A stretch of DNA of 64,000 bases. Origin: Triatoma infestans. Taxonomy: Eukaryota > Arthropoda > Insecta > Hemiptera > Reduviidae. The notes below the pieces were generated by a model that saw nothing but the letters and a program-made list of their open reading frames with translations, was not told the DNA's origin and did not search any database. This document shows positions 32,302 to 42,505 of the stretch, piece by piece. The position numbers were made by a program, and so were the translations under genes. Numbering within the stretch: position 1 is the stretch's first letter; every line of letters begins with the position of its first letter. The stretch lies in contig JAAEAF010004978.1 in NCBI GenBank assembly GCA_011037195.1, positions 1-64,000 of the forward strand. Reading direction: 5' to 3'.

Positions 32302-33188
32302 TACGAGGTGTGTAAATTAAGTAGTGAGACTGATTTTTTATCTTTTTTTTATTCAAATAAAATTACAATTCAACATTGTCCCCTTCAAAGTAACTACCTT
32401 GGGAAGCCACACAACGCTGAAGACGATTCTTCCATTGGTCATAGCAGTGCTGGAACTCGGATACTGGAATAGACTTCAGTTGATCGGTTACGGCTGTTTG
32501 AATATTCTCCAATGTTCCAAAGTGACGTCCCTTGAGGTGATTTTGCAATTTGGGGAACAAAAAAAAGTCACATGGACTCAAGTCGGGTGAATAAGGAGGC
32601 TGAGGAGCCACAGGAATGTTATTACTGGCCAAGTACTCATTAATAGAAATGGCGGTGTGACACGGAGCATTGTCGTGATGCAACACCCACTTGTTTTTGA
32701 TGTTTGGTCTCACACGCATGACTCTTTTTGGTAGTCTCTCAAGAACTTCTCGGTCAAACGACGATCTGAACGCACGAGATCGCGGATTCTGCCAACATTT
32801 TCGTCGGTTCTTGAAGATGAAGGCCTTCCGCTGCGAGGCTCTTCTTTAATTGATTCCCTTCCTTCTGCAAACGACTTAAACCACCTAAAAACCTGTGCTC
32901 TCGACAAAACATTGTCTCCATAGGCCTGGCACAGTTTTTCAAACGTTTCCATTGCACTGTGCCCAAGTCTGAAGCAAAACCTGATAGCACAACGTTGCTC
33001 GTAATTGATGTCACTCATTTTTAAAACGCACTGAAAAAACCTTGCTCACAAAAAAAGTTAGCATTTTCAAATTTGCACTGGACGTGTATCAGATGTTTAC
33101 TTGCCCTACCACGCATGCGCCGCGTCTCCAGTGTTGCCAGATCGAACATTAGAAGATCAGTCTCATTACTTAATTTACACATCTTGTA
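32302..33188 (-). mobile_element. Internally deleted mariner (Tc1/mariner) element
   Basis: TA target duplications at 32302-32303 and 33187-33188 enclose an 883-bp element with ~31-bp inverted ends. Left CGAGGTGTGTAAATTAAGTA and the right complement CAAGATGTGTAAATTAAGTA differ at two positions in the first 20, and GTGAGACTGAT/ATGAGACTGAT follows. Full mariners are about 1.3 kb, so roughly 400 bp is missing from the middle. The transposase remnant is on the minus strand. The two intact ends would still be substrates for a related transposase supplied elsewhere. Confidence 0.92.
32363..33018 (-). pseudogene. Mariner transposase, N- and C-terminal parts joined across a deletion
   Basis: The N-terminal part (32710-33018) starts MSDINYEQRCAIRFCFRLG and includes two helix-turn-helix-type segments (SRAQVFRWFKSFAEGRE; RSGRPSSSRTDENV), which bind the inverted ends. 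The frame then closes at a stop near 32710, where the deletion joins it to a second frame (32363-32719) with HHDNAPCHTA and YSPDLSPCDFFLFP. The Asp of HDNAPC and the Asp of PCDFF are 34 residues apart, the DD34D spacing of mariners. The first catalytic Asp lies in the deleted part, so the protein cannot act. Both remaining parts are otherwise clean, so the deletion is probably recent. Confidence 0.92.
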
Positions 33189-33479
33189 TATCACTGAAAA
33201 AATTATACAAGCATGTTTTCTAACCTTAATGTAACATACAATCCACATCAACATTTTATTTTTTTGACTTGCATGCACACACATATGTACACACTTAAAG
33301 GCTGTTTTGTTTCGTATGTCAGACTTACAAACTAGCAGATTTAAAACTAAAATCTGTTTGGTTTTTAGACTTAAGAACTATTTTGGCCAGATGAGTTGTG
33401 TCAATGTTTTTCCCTTCTCCTCGCTTTAGACAGTTCAATATTATAACAGGGGGGAATACTAAAACTTAATAAAATCTTA

Positions 33480-33765
33480 TTTCTGAGGGAAACATATTCT
33501 CCAGAACCCTCTCTTAAAATCAATTTTCTCAGAAAAATGTTTCGAAACAAAATGATAAGTTCAAGTTTGTAGTTAAATTTCAGAAAACTGAAAAAACAAC
33601 ACTTTTAAACAAATCTGTATTTCCGGTAAACCGATTTTGTTCAGTCTCAGAATTTTGGCGAAACATTTGAGTTAATTCTAATTTTATGTTAGGATTTACT
33701 CAAATGTTTCGCCAAAATTCTGAGCTTAAACAATATCGGTGAACGGGAAGTGAAAGTTTGTCCAA
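33480..33765. repeat. Family R fragment with long hairpin
   Basis: Family R blocks (CTCTCTTAAAATCAATTTTC, TATTTCCGGTAAACCG) are followed by a perfect 27-bp inverted repeat: 33646-33672 and 33698-33724, with a 25-base loop. The homology continues imperfectly outward for ~15 more bases (CCGATTTTGTT and its counterpart). It looks like a fold-back duplication of the family R sequence. Confidence 0.5.
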
Positions 33766-33969
33766 AGTTTTGTCATTAAATAAATATTTATAGTAATATA
33801 ATTAAATAAATATGTAACTATAAATAGATTTCATCAATGGTACAGAACTGACCAATACCAAATATGGGGGGGAGACAGGATTAATAGGAAATAGGATCAA
33901 CAGCCTCTCTCTTAATCACCATGGCAACCACAAACCATATTCTCTCATTTGTCCCTTTTATGTAATAAT

Positions 33970-34042
33970 TCATACATACAGACATACATACATACATACA
34001 GACATACATACATACATACATACATACATACAAATATATATA
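33970..34042. repeat. CATA tetranucleotide microsatellite
   Basis: Tandem CATA with two CAGA variants. The frame of repeated Met-Tyr-Val-Cys on the other strand is an artefact. Confidence 0.9.
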
Positions 34043-36618
34043 AAAAAAACTATAAGACAGTGCCAATGACCTTTGCATAATAAAACATTAATTTTTTTCT
34101 CTTCATTCTTAACAATTACTATAATATTTACATAATTTTATGTCTAGAGTGCTCACAGTGTAAAAAATAATTAGCGTTATGAATACCCAACCTTCTTTGA
34201 ATCTGACCTGAATATTTAACAAGGTAGATAGATGGTGGATGAGTGCTTCTCATAAGATAGTAATGTCAGAAAAATAAATGCAAATATATCTCATTAGAAT
34301 GTATTGTATATTCAGTTTTTTATAATCCGGAATTTTTAAATGAAATGATAATATAAAATTATAATTGAAATGACCTCTGTTTGTCTATCTGATAAATCAT
34401 CATTTCAAACACCTGAAATGAAATCAAGGAAATTTCACAAGAATGATGTAATCATTCAAATTTAAAACCATACAGTTTCATCGGACACATTTATGAATGT
34501 ACAAAAAATTACGTCTACTTTGCGATAAGATATATCAGACATTGAAAGTCTATTAATATTATAATAGTCGCTGCCTCTGGCACACACTCTGACTCTGTCG
34601 TAGACCAGTCAGCACTAGCACTGAAGAGAAATCGGGTGCTATAATGAGAGAGCTGCACATGATTGGTGATTGGTGATTGCTATGCTGGTTGTCGAGTTCG
34701 TGCTCAAAAACGCTTCAGTAGCCTGCAAAAGAGGGCAGTCTAGATACGTGGAAACCGAAGGCATTGGGATCAGGTAGCCCCAAGCAGGCTTTACTTGAAA
34801 AGAATCATGGGAGATCTGTCCTTTGAGGATGTGTGTATTCTGAAAGTATAAACTACGTAATATTGTGTAATATGCACACTGTTGGAAGAAATTATTATAA
34901 TAGTTCGAATTATTATTATAAATAAAAAAAATCTTAGAATTTTGATTATATCTTAAAAATTCAGATTATAAAGCCAAAAGTTGAGGCTGGGTTTTTTGAA
35001 GGTCAGATAACCACAAAAGAGCACAGTTAGGAAAGTTGAATACCTTTTATAATTACAGTGAAGGGAATTTCCATCCCTTCCACTCTTCTAGGGGTGGAAA
35101 AAGTATATATATGTAAGGGCGACAATAATTAGAGCAATCAAAAAATTTAGACTGAAGCTGTGCCGGAGTGTTTCCTGAAAAGTTGTAGTAGTGTGTGGTG
35201 GACCTACATTCAAAATGCCCAACCTTCAAGTCGAAGACTAATAATTTTTAAGTTTCTACTCCTCCAAAATGTGATTATAAAATATTAGTATAATAATTTA
35301 CAAACGAATAAGTTTTGTATCTATTTTATTAATTATTTGTATAATATATTAATATTTCTTTTTATGTGTGTTCTTTTGGGTATTTTGTATTCCTCCTCAG
35401 TTCAGAAAAACACAGACTTCACGAAATCCCTTTTGAAAAGATTCCAAATATAAATTATAATAATTAATTATTAATAAAAACATAATACATCTAGTTAATA
35501 TACCCTCCAATACATAACATTACAATTGGGATGCCTGCACCTTGTTCAACAGCGTAGCAAAAATTATACACATAGCTTTAGGCAAAACATGTGGGACTCA
35601 GAAAAACAAAAAATATTATAGACTCTTTTTGGTATTAATTTATTAACCCAATCGATCAGTTTCAATTACTGTTTATTTATTATCTATTGACGTTTAAAAC
35701 TATAAAAGAAGGTTAGAATAATTCTCATATATAAAATATTTAATTTTATGGCTACATTTTTATAATTTTTATTATAATTTAATCTTCTTACAAATAATTC
35801 AAACATAATATAAATTATAAAACCAGTATTTTGATTCAACCTAAAAAGTATGAACTAGTTGTTTAGTACGAGTATCTTACAGGTAATTACATATTATATC
35901 AATGCTAATGTCTGTAACCTTGTTAATATATATTTACTCACATACTTTTATATTTTATACAATAATATTTTGAAAATGACCATTAATGTGTCGAAATATC
36001 AATGAATAATAAATAAATAATAATTGAGGCTAATCAACTGGGTTGAATATAAAAAATCTATATAAAGAATATTAGCCTATATCTCTTTAAAAAAAAGAAG
36101 AAAAAAAGTAATACTAAAGTAATATCTACTTCCATCACCCAGTAATAGAAAACGGCCAAAATATAGTTTACTTTATTGGTATTGCACCTTTTTAACCGAC
36201 AGAGGAGTACCCATACAGATGTTGCGATAAAGGTTTCATTCGTTTTTTAGTAACTAGGAAAGGATTCGTTTTATTAACATAATAAAAGTAATTTAATCAA
36301 CTTAGAAGGATACAATTTAAACTTAATTTTAGTGATAAGTCCCTTATCAAAATGTCAAATGCAGGGCCCGTCTACAAACTTAATGCCTTTACCCATTTTA
36401 CTTCTATTACTTGTAACTTTCTATAGTGACTATGGTGGTAGTAAGGCTGGAATACGGCTAAATTTTAGTTCTGGAAATTCAGTGATTAGTAAAAGTGCGC
36501 TTAATTTTAACTACTCAACCGCAGCTATATAAAGTTTTACTAATTAGTTCCACTAACTTCACCAAATAATTATTTGAGCGCCAAATCAATAATTTTGGCA
36601 GCCGTTGCATTTCCATGT
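34043..36618. other. AT-rich spacer with a GC-richer patch at 34560-34850
   Basis: Most of this is AT-rich with nothing recognisable. The patch 34560-34850 has a frame (from 34711) reading FSSLQKRAV-stop and later LKRIMGDLSFEDVCILKV, faintly like the C-terminal part of CR1/Jockey reverse transcriptases. I treat it as possible LINE debris, not a call. A small hairpin (GAAGGGAATTTCCATCCCTTC) lies at about 35061-35081. Confidence 0.3.
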
Positions 36619-37714
36619 AAATATTTATATATGGTATTTTATCGTAGCATGCATATTCATTTTGTTCCTGACCGCTTTCCGATTTTCATCCATCGTCAGA
36701 GCAAATTCACTAAGTTCGTGTAGAGAGTTCACTTCAACGTAATGTTTCTGTTACACTTGTTGGTTTGTTGGTTGCATATATGCGGGGAGGTTATAAGTCC
36801 CAAATACCCAACATATTCGCCACTTTCGCAAACATAGGGAACAAGGCTTACAAACTGGCAAGCTTTTTCAGAACAAGAATTCAGAAATGGCAATAAACTT
36901 GTAAACAAAATATGCACACATACAGAAACAATCAGCCTAGATGACAAAAGTGGTATATACAAAATCTCTTGCCCCGAATGCAATTGCACGTACGTAGGCC
37001 AGGCCGGAAGACGCCTCAAAGAAAGGTTGAAAGAACACCTACGCTCCATACAAATACAACAAAACCAACTCTACTTATGCGAACCACCTTAGAAAGAACA
37101 ACCACGAACCACAAAGTATAGAAAAAACAATGGTCCTATTACACCAAGGCACAAAAGGAAGACGAGTGGACATTCTAGGAAAAAATGGAAATATACAAAC
37201 ACAAGACTATCCAAAAAAACATAATGAATGATCAATATCCCAAACTTTGCATACAGTTAAGTCCATAAACTTTGCATTGCCTTTCTTCAAACTTTATCTA
37301 GTCTTATTAGTACAGTATATTCCTGAAATATCTTATCGCCCCCTTAATAAAAAAGACTTGATAAAACACAGCATACTTAACAACACTATTAAAATTTCGT
37401 TATAAAGTATTCTTCAAAACATGCTATTTATTATACACTATTTGCTAATGTCTAATCATAATTCATAATAATTCCATTTTGTCATTAAACACTCACGTAA
37501 CATAACTTTATAACCTCCCCACTTATGTATACCAACCAGAAAGTATGAGTGTAACAGAAACAATACGTTGAAGTCAACTTGGTGAATTTGCTCTGACGAT
37601 GAATGAAAATCCGAAATAGGTCAGAAACAAAAGGAATACATGCTATGGCGGACGAAATACCAGATGTTTATCCAGCATTGAGGATCTATCCACAAATTCA
37701 ATAAATATTTGTAT
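36619..37714 (+). mobile_element. Penelope-like element remnant with inverted terminal repeats
   Basis: The unit 36631-37702 is flanked by near-identical 12-bp duplications (AAATATTTATAT at 36619-36630, AAATATTTGTAT at 37703-37714). The left arm (about 36633-36770) and right arm (about 37545-37665) are inverted copies of the family B repeat. The ~35-bp tail (GATGTTTATCCAGCATTGAG..., about 37663-37697) is only at the right. Between the arms is a broken GIY-YIG endonuclease gene on the + strand, the C-terminal domain specific to Penelope-like retroelements. This copy therefore identifies the non-coding units at 12097, 52256 and, by architecture, 41403 as Penelope derivatives. Confidence 0.85.
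36790..37231 (+). pseudogene. GIY-YIG endonuclease domain of a Penelope-like element
   Basis: The frame from about 36841 runs into DDKSGIYKISCPECNCTYVG (36940-36999) and QAGRRLKERLKEHLRS. GIY, the YVG counterpart of YIG, the catalytic Arg (RRLKERL) and the CPEC cysteine pair are all present. After a frameshift near 37070 the family pattern resumes with STYANHLRKNNHEPQSIEKT, then VLLHQGTKGRRVDIL, and stops at 37229-37231. Upstream, in another frame, NKAYKLASFFRTRIQKW matches the linker before the domain. In active elements this domain nicks target DNA for reverse transcription. The reverse transcriptase itself is missing by truncation, and two frameshifts make this copy inactive. Confidence 0.85.
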
Positions 37715-38182
37715 CATTACAAAGCACGTTCAAGTTTAAGAGAACTGATGCTCAGGACGCCCTACTGAGAGCAATAATTAAAAAAAAAATATTAAAAAAA
37801 TTGGTGTTTTTTGTGCACTGAAATGGAGCATGAAATAAAACCTTTACTACATTCCATGGAACTACTCATAACTGCGTACCAATTATTAAAATTTTGCCTA
37901 ATTTTAAATATAGTAATTTCCGAATGATAAAGATTTGAATATTATTTGAGTATTATTTATTTGTGTTGGGGCGATAAAGATTTAAATAAACCCTCCAATA
38001 ACAATTTTCATATCAAAACATTCTGAAGGCGAGAAAAACGGGGAAACATCGATGAGCAGACCAAAAAAAAAAAAATCGATGAAGAAGACCAATAACAGAA
38101 AACACTATAATTTACTTTAGTACTTTAACACCATCCAGGATTCATAGAAATGAGAATATTTTAATTAATTAATAAATATAAA
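37715..38182. other. AT-rich spacer
   Basis: No gene or clear repeat recognised. Confidence 0.35.
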
Positions 38183-38895
38183 AATCTGATGTAAAATATT
38201 TACACGTTTAACTCTTATAGCGATTTACCTAATTACACTGAACTCTACTCTTATAGCGATTTACCTAATTATATTAAATAATTTTTTTCAAGCTTTATAC
38301 TAATTCTTTAATTGAAGTAATATTATTAATATGGGAGAACCAAAACTTGAAACTATTTTTAAGAAGAAGTGGCTTTATAGATGTGTTTCGTATATTCCGA
38401 AATTCATTGGTACCTTTACCTAGAAAATCGCAAAAACTAAATAATCAATTTTCATCCAAGTCGGAATTTGGGGCAATACATTTAATTCATATAAATACAA
38501 GTAGTAAGAATTATAAAAATATAATGGAAAATAGATATAACGTCTTTCCCCCCCAGAACCTCCGTGTGAAAATGAGTTTTCGCGGAATAAATGTTTCAAA
38601 TAAAAGTACATATATTGTTTAAAGAAAAATTCTTTAGGTTGTTTATGAGAAAATGGCAAAAAAGGAAAAACCCTTTTCAGTAATTTGTGCTATTTCCGAT
38701 TGTTCGATTTTGATTGAAACCTTATTGTTAGGTCCTATGGAAAAGCAGCTGCTAGACGAAATATCAAGTTAATTCTTTTTGCAATTTATATGCTCAGAGA
38801 AATTCAAAAAAATGTATTTCGGTGAAAATTCAATTTCGGATAACTGATCACGAATGTAATAATTTCTCTTTGCGACTTTTAAAAGAAAGTAATAA
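38183..38895 (+). repeat. Family R copy with both ends
   Basis: The 5' terminus (TCTGATGTAAAATATTTACA, 38184-38203, with the CACG...ACTCTTA section after it) and the 3' end (AAAAGAAAGTAATAATA) are both present, giving a ~710-bp copy. The section TTATAGCGATTTACCTAATTA is duplicated in tandem (38216 and 38253). Blocks CCCCCCAGAACCTCC, TTTCGCGGAATAAATG and CAATTTCGGATAACTGATCA are in normal order. Frames on both strands are accidental. Confidence 0.6.
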
Positions 38896-39008
38896 TATAC
38901 GAATAAAACTATTTTTAGAGCGAAATAAAATAGGAAATGCGGATGAGATACTATAAATTTAATGACAGACACAGTGGTACTATAAGTTAAATAATTTAAT
39001 ATGATCTG

Positions 39009-39360
39009 TTAAAATAGAACCTCTTTTACCACATTCACTACACTCATTTGCTCACACACATTAACCCCCAAACAAATAAAAAATAAAAACCAGGAAAATG
39101 TGAAGAGGATTTGAGTAGGTGGAAATGGTGGTGGGGAAACTTTTCTAGGATAGTCTGATAGCTTTGCCATTGGGCCACTTCTCTCTCCCCGCCATACTGT
39201 ATACACCCTCCACTTACACAACACACTGGTTCAATTAGATTGCCCGTGAAACCACATACCAAGGACTTATTTACTCCATTAGTGTAGTCTGGGCAGGCAC
39301 GCTCAGCCATTTTACTAATTTGTTTCTGATGAAGGCATTTGGTAATGTGTTTCCTCAATT
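39009..39360 (-). other. GC-richer patch with an unidentified 104-residue frame
   Basis: A minus-strand frame (39044-39358) begins MRKHITKCLHQKQISKMAER and is Cys-rich in the middle (CCVSGGC). A possible 3' splice site (AATACAACAG) lies just upstream at about 39365-39374 on the same strand, so part of it could be an exon. I do not recognise a family. It may equally be a relic of a dispersed repeat. No function proposed. Confidence 0.25.
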
Positions 39361-39433
39361 TTTCCTGTTGTATTATTAATATTTTATTATGTTCATGGAA
39401 ATTTCTACACGGGGCTGAATTAATACATTACAA

Positions 39434-39464
39434 TATTATTATTATTATTATTATTATTATTTTA
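39434..39464. repeat. ATT microsatellite
   Basis: Trinucleotide run of about ten units. Confidence 0.85.
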
Positions 39465-40019
39465 GAGTTGGAAAATGGTTAATATTCATAAAATTTTATT
39501 CGATTTCCACCTGTAACTGGTATAGTTTTCAAATACAGCGGTTATAACCATTATACATGGTTAACAATTATTATAACAATCTGGTATTATTATAACAATT
39601 TGAATATTTGTAGTAATATGTTTTCAATTTTATTATTGATACACACAATTGAAATCTGAATTTACTGATAAACTATTTTTATAATTGCGATTAGCAGATA
39701 GTCACGCTAAATATGGAAGAATTAACTTAAAAATTAAAAAGTGGGGTTTTTATTATTTCTAAAGCAGAATTTCAGGGAATTTGATGATGACTCAAAGTTA
39801 TTTTTCTGAATTTTTTCATTTCTCTTATTGCTTCAAGAAGAATAAGTATTGTGTTCGCTTTATATTTTCGTATTTTTCAGCGGGAATACAGAGATTTGAA
39901 CCCCCCAGTGTAGTAAAAGATTTATTTAAAAAAACTACCTAAGTAAATACCAGCATGCAGCATAACTAAAAACGAATCATTGGTCGAAATCGAAGCAGCT
40001 ATGATATTGGGACTTTCCT
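39465..40019. other. AT-rich spacer
   Basis: No gene recognised. Confidence 0.35.
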
Positions 40020-40413
40020 AAGAAGTCATATTTTCAGAAACAATTTTCTTCAAACATCGTGTATAAACCAAACATGCAATGATCTACATCTTTTATTTAA
40101 AACATTTCTCTGGGAAAATTCATTTAAGGGCACTTTTAGGGGAGAGGGTAGGGTTACAGCTTCCTCTAAATTTCTATGATAGTTGATTATACAATTTGAT
40201 CATCCAAACAAAATTAATTAGAAATAAATAGATGGCCAAAATTCCGAGTTTTAAGAAAATTAGTAAACCGGAAGTGCACTTTTACTGAATTGTTTTCTTC
40301 AATTTTCGACGAATTTCGTTAAATTTGGTACACAAACTATAACATTTGTCAATTATAATTTTGAGAACAGGAGTAAGAGAAAGTTGTGTGAGGGTTACGC
40401 ACCAGATTTTATT
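40020..40413 (-). repeat. Family R 5' half, reverse, with 5' terminus
   Basis: Includes GGGAAAATTCATTTAAGGGC, the G-rich block (GGGGAGAGGGTAGGG), AAACCGGAAGTGCACTTTTA and the terminal GGAGTAAGAGAAAGTTGTGT then GCACCAGATT. On the minus strand it is very close to 14620-14930. Confidence 0.7.
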
Positions 40414-40634
40414 TTTAATCTCTAGAGATTAAAAGTAAACATAGTGTAGTCAGCTTTCAAGTAAACAAATGTTAAAGTCTGGATGAAACCGTTAAAATAT
40501 ATTAATAACATTAAAGGTAAGTAGAAAGTCTCAAATTAAACATTTGTTTTAATATTTTATATCAAATTAAATATCAGAAAACATAATATAATTATGCTTA
40601 ACTTGAATCTAATGTTCTACAACTTTCTGAGGAT

Positions 40635-41362
40635 TACCTTTCACTTTCTCTTGCACGTTGGGAAATGTTGCGTTCATGTCAAATTTTCTAATTTGAGTTC
40701 CCCCCAAAGATATACCTATGTTTTGTGGTTCGAAAAAAATATTTTTAGCAAATAGTCTATATTCTATTCTATTCTATTCTATATTTGTCTTAACATAATA
40801 TCTCAAAAGCGAAAAGTCGCAAGAATCACAAACTGAAGATTTCGGACAAAATCCATCAAGCGAAAAAGGGCGACTTTATTAATTGTTTTTTCAATTTTTA
40901 CGATTTTCTTTATATTTCGTATACATATATGCGTATCACTTTTATTTGAAACATTTCCCTGGGAAAATTGATTTTTTGTGAGTTCTGATTGAAGAGTAGG
41001 GTTACGCTTTCCTCTAATGTACCATTTCTATTCAATGTTTAGATCTGCCACTTACTCGTACATGATATTAATATACATTAAAAGCCTTTGATAAAATTCC
41101 AAATTTAAAGGAAATCGGTTACGGAATAGGTTTTTATATTTATTCGCGTTATTTGAGTTATATAATTGTTTCGAATACGTTGCAACGACTTTCTTTAAAT
41201 TTGGTAAGCTCACTGATACCTGATACAAATATTTGAAACATTTTTCCAAAGAAAAAGATGATTTTTTGATCATTTTGCGGAACTTATGGGGTTAAATTTC
41301 AAATATATGGGAGTTGGTTCTATATTAATATATATATAGACTGAAAAAGTTGTGTGAGTTTT
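40635..41362 (-). repeat. Family R copy, reverse, with both ends
   Basis: The left edge CACTTTCTCTTGCACG is the family 3' end. An ATTCT pentanucleotide repeat (40757-40782) replaces the CA microsatellite. Then follow AAAATCCATCAAGCGAAAAA, GGGAAAATTGATTTTTTGTG and a second module, ending with AAAGTTGTGTGAG at 41347-41359, the 5' terminus. The Penelope unit at 41403 inserted just beyond it. Confidence 0.65.
40757..40782. repeat. ATTCT pentanucleotide repeat
   Basis: About five tandem TATTC units inside a family R copy. Confidence 0.85.
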
Positions 41363-41441
41363 TTCAATAGTTTTAACTATTATTGTAGACAAAATATAAT
41401 ATCAGAGATATTTTCCGTGGTAGCCTGCTTCATTTTGTGGT

Positions 41442-41479
41442 CATCGACCGGTTTCGGGCGTTCGCCCATCTTCAGGATG
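41442..41479 (-). ncRNA. Hammerhead-ribozyme-like motif (minus strand)
   Basis: Identical in core to the plus-strand motif at 41566-41603: CTGAAGA, an extra T, stem II GGGC/GCCC with a GAAC loop, GAAA, CC/GG, T, and the cleavage C. Helix I is GATG pairing with CATC. It is the inverted partner within the same palindromic unit. Confidence 0.6.
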
Positions 41480-41565
41480 CGTTTTTTCAGACAGTGTGCC
41501 AACACAGACTCGTATAGAGTAACGTAGTTTCACACTAACTTTTTATTTATAGCGTTAGTATAACG

Positions 41566-41603
41566 CATCCTGAAGATGGGCGAACGCCCGAAACCGGTCG
41601 ATG
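41566..41603 (+). ncRNA. Hammerhead-ribozyme-like motif (plus strand)
   Basis: Core CTGAAGA (41570-41576) fits CUGANGA. One extra T (41577) is followed by stem II, GGGC (41578-41581) pairing with GCCC (41586-41589) around GAAC. Then GAAA (41590-41593), a helix III that is just ACC/GGT (palindromic ACCGGT), and C at 41599 as the predicted cleavage base (GUC triplet). Helix I: CATC (41566-41569) pairs with GATG (41600-41603). Short palindromic helix III is a known feature of Penelope-associated hammerheads, which may act as dimers. Activity is inferred, not shown. The extra base next to stem II is unusual. Confidence 0.65.
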
Positions 41604-42164
41604 ACCACAAAATGAAGCAGGCTACCACGGAAAATGTCTCTGATGCTTTCCAGCTCTGCGGAACCAACCACCACAACAAAATATAATATTTAACGCGAGC
41701 ATGAAGTCCTATTTCAACCGTAATTAAAAATTTCAAATAATTTTATTTTAATTAATTATAATTCTGTTATTAAAACAATTTCCTTTATTTATTTTTTTTT
41801 TTTTTACTTCAGAAAAAACACTTTGTGGATAAGTGTGGAAATGTTTTCTTGCCGGTGGATATAACAACACTCACCATGGGCGAATGCAATAAAGTACCAC
41901 TTATCCCGCTAGTTACACAAATAAATGTTCCCTTCCATCTTGGAACACTACTTACTCACAGCCTACACACGTAACTCACACACATTCTATTAATTCTAAC
42001 TATTTTCACAACTATGTTTCACACAAAGAGTGTCTAATACATCTCTTTTATTAAATGTTGCAGTGTTTTCTCTAACGCTAACTTCGATAGCCCCGTATAT
42101 ACACAATAACACAGTACTCTTTTCATATTGTTAGTTATTTATAACATGATAGTGATTAGATAGT

Positions 42165-42505
42165 ATAGGAAGTTTAGAGAAAATCGTTAGAGACTTTTTT
42201 CGAGAAAAACCGTTCAGTAAAGTTACACTCCTGGTTCATGGATTTTACACGAAATTTTCGTCTCAAATGTGATGGTAGTACTTAAACAAAATACCAAGTT
42301 TCATCTTCTTGCAACTTTTCGTTTTTGAGATATTCTGTTCACATATAGGCTCGGATATACATACCATTTGGTAAAAACATTTTTGTAGTTCTGAGGAAAC
42401 CTCAAACCATGTTTTTCACATGAAAAATCATTTCGAAAATTTGACACGATCGCAATACTTACTCCTTACTAGGAGCAAGAGAAAATAAAAAAACATTACC
42501 TTTTA
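42165..42505 (+). repeat. Family R 3' half with terminal hairpin
   Basis: CTCCTGGTTCATGGATTTTA, CTTGCAACTTTTCGTTTTTG, TCTGAGGAAACCTCAAACCA and the terminal GACACGATCGCAATACTTAC then CTTACTAGGAGCAAGAGAAA are all in order. The microsatellite position is short (CACATATAGGC). Confidence 0.65.

Larger units (their letters stand above)
41391..41689. mobile_element. Palindromic Penelope-type unit (family A) with 12-bp duplication
   Basis: AAAATATAATAT at 41391-41402 and 41678-41689 flank the unit 41403-41677. The arms (41403-41486 and 41560-41643) are inverted copies differing at about one position, separated by ~73 bp. The tail (about 41643-41677, with CTTTCCAGCTCTGCGGAACC) is only at the right. 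There is no coding sequence. Each arm contains a hammerhead-ribozyme-like core, one per strand (annotated separately). High arm identity plus a perfect duplication imply a young insertion or recent arm homogenisation. Confidence 0.85.

Noticed and set aside
13850..34042. CRISPR-like arrays among the short tandem repeats
   Set aside because: All are simple microsatellites without unique spacers, and the sequence is clearly eukaryotic.
34690..34850. LINE reverse transcriptase C-terminal fragment
   Set aside because: Only a few residues (LQKRAV) fit; too weak to call.
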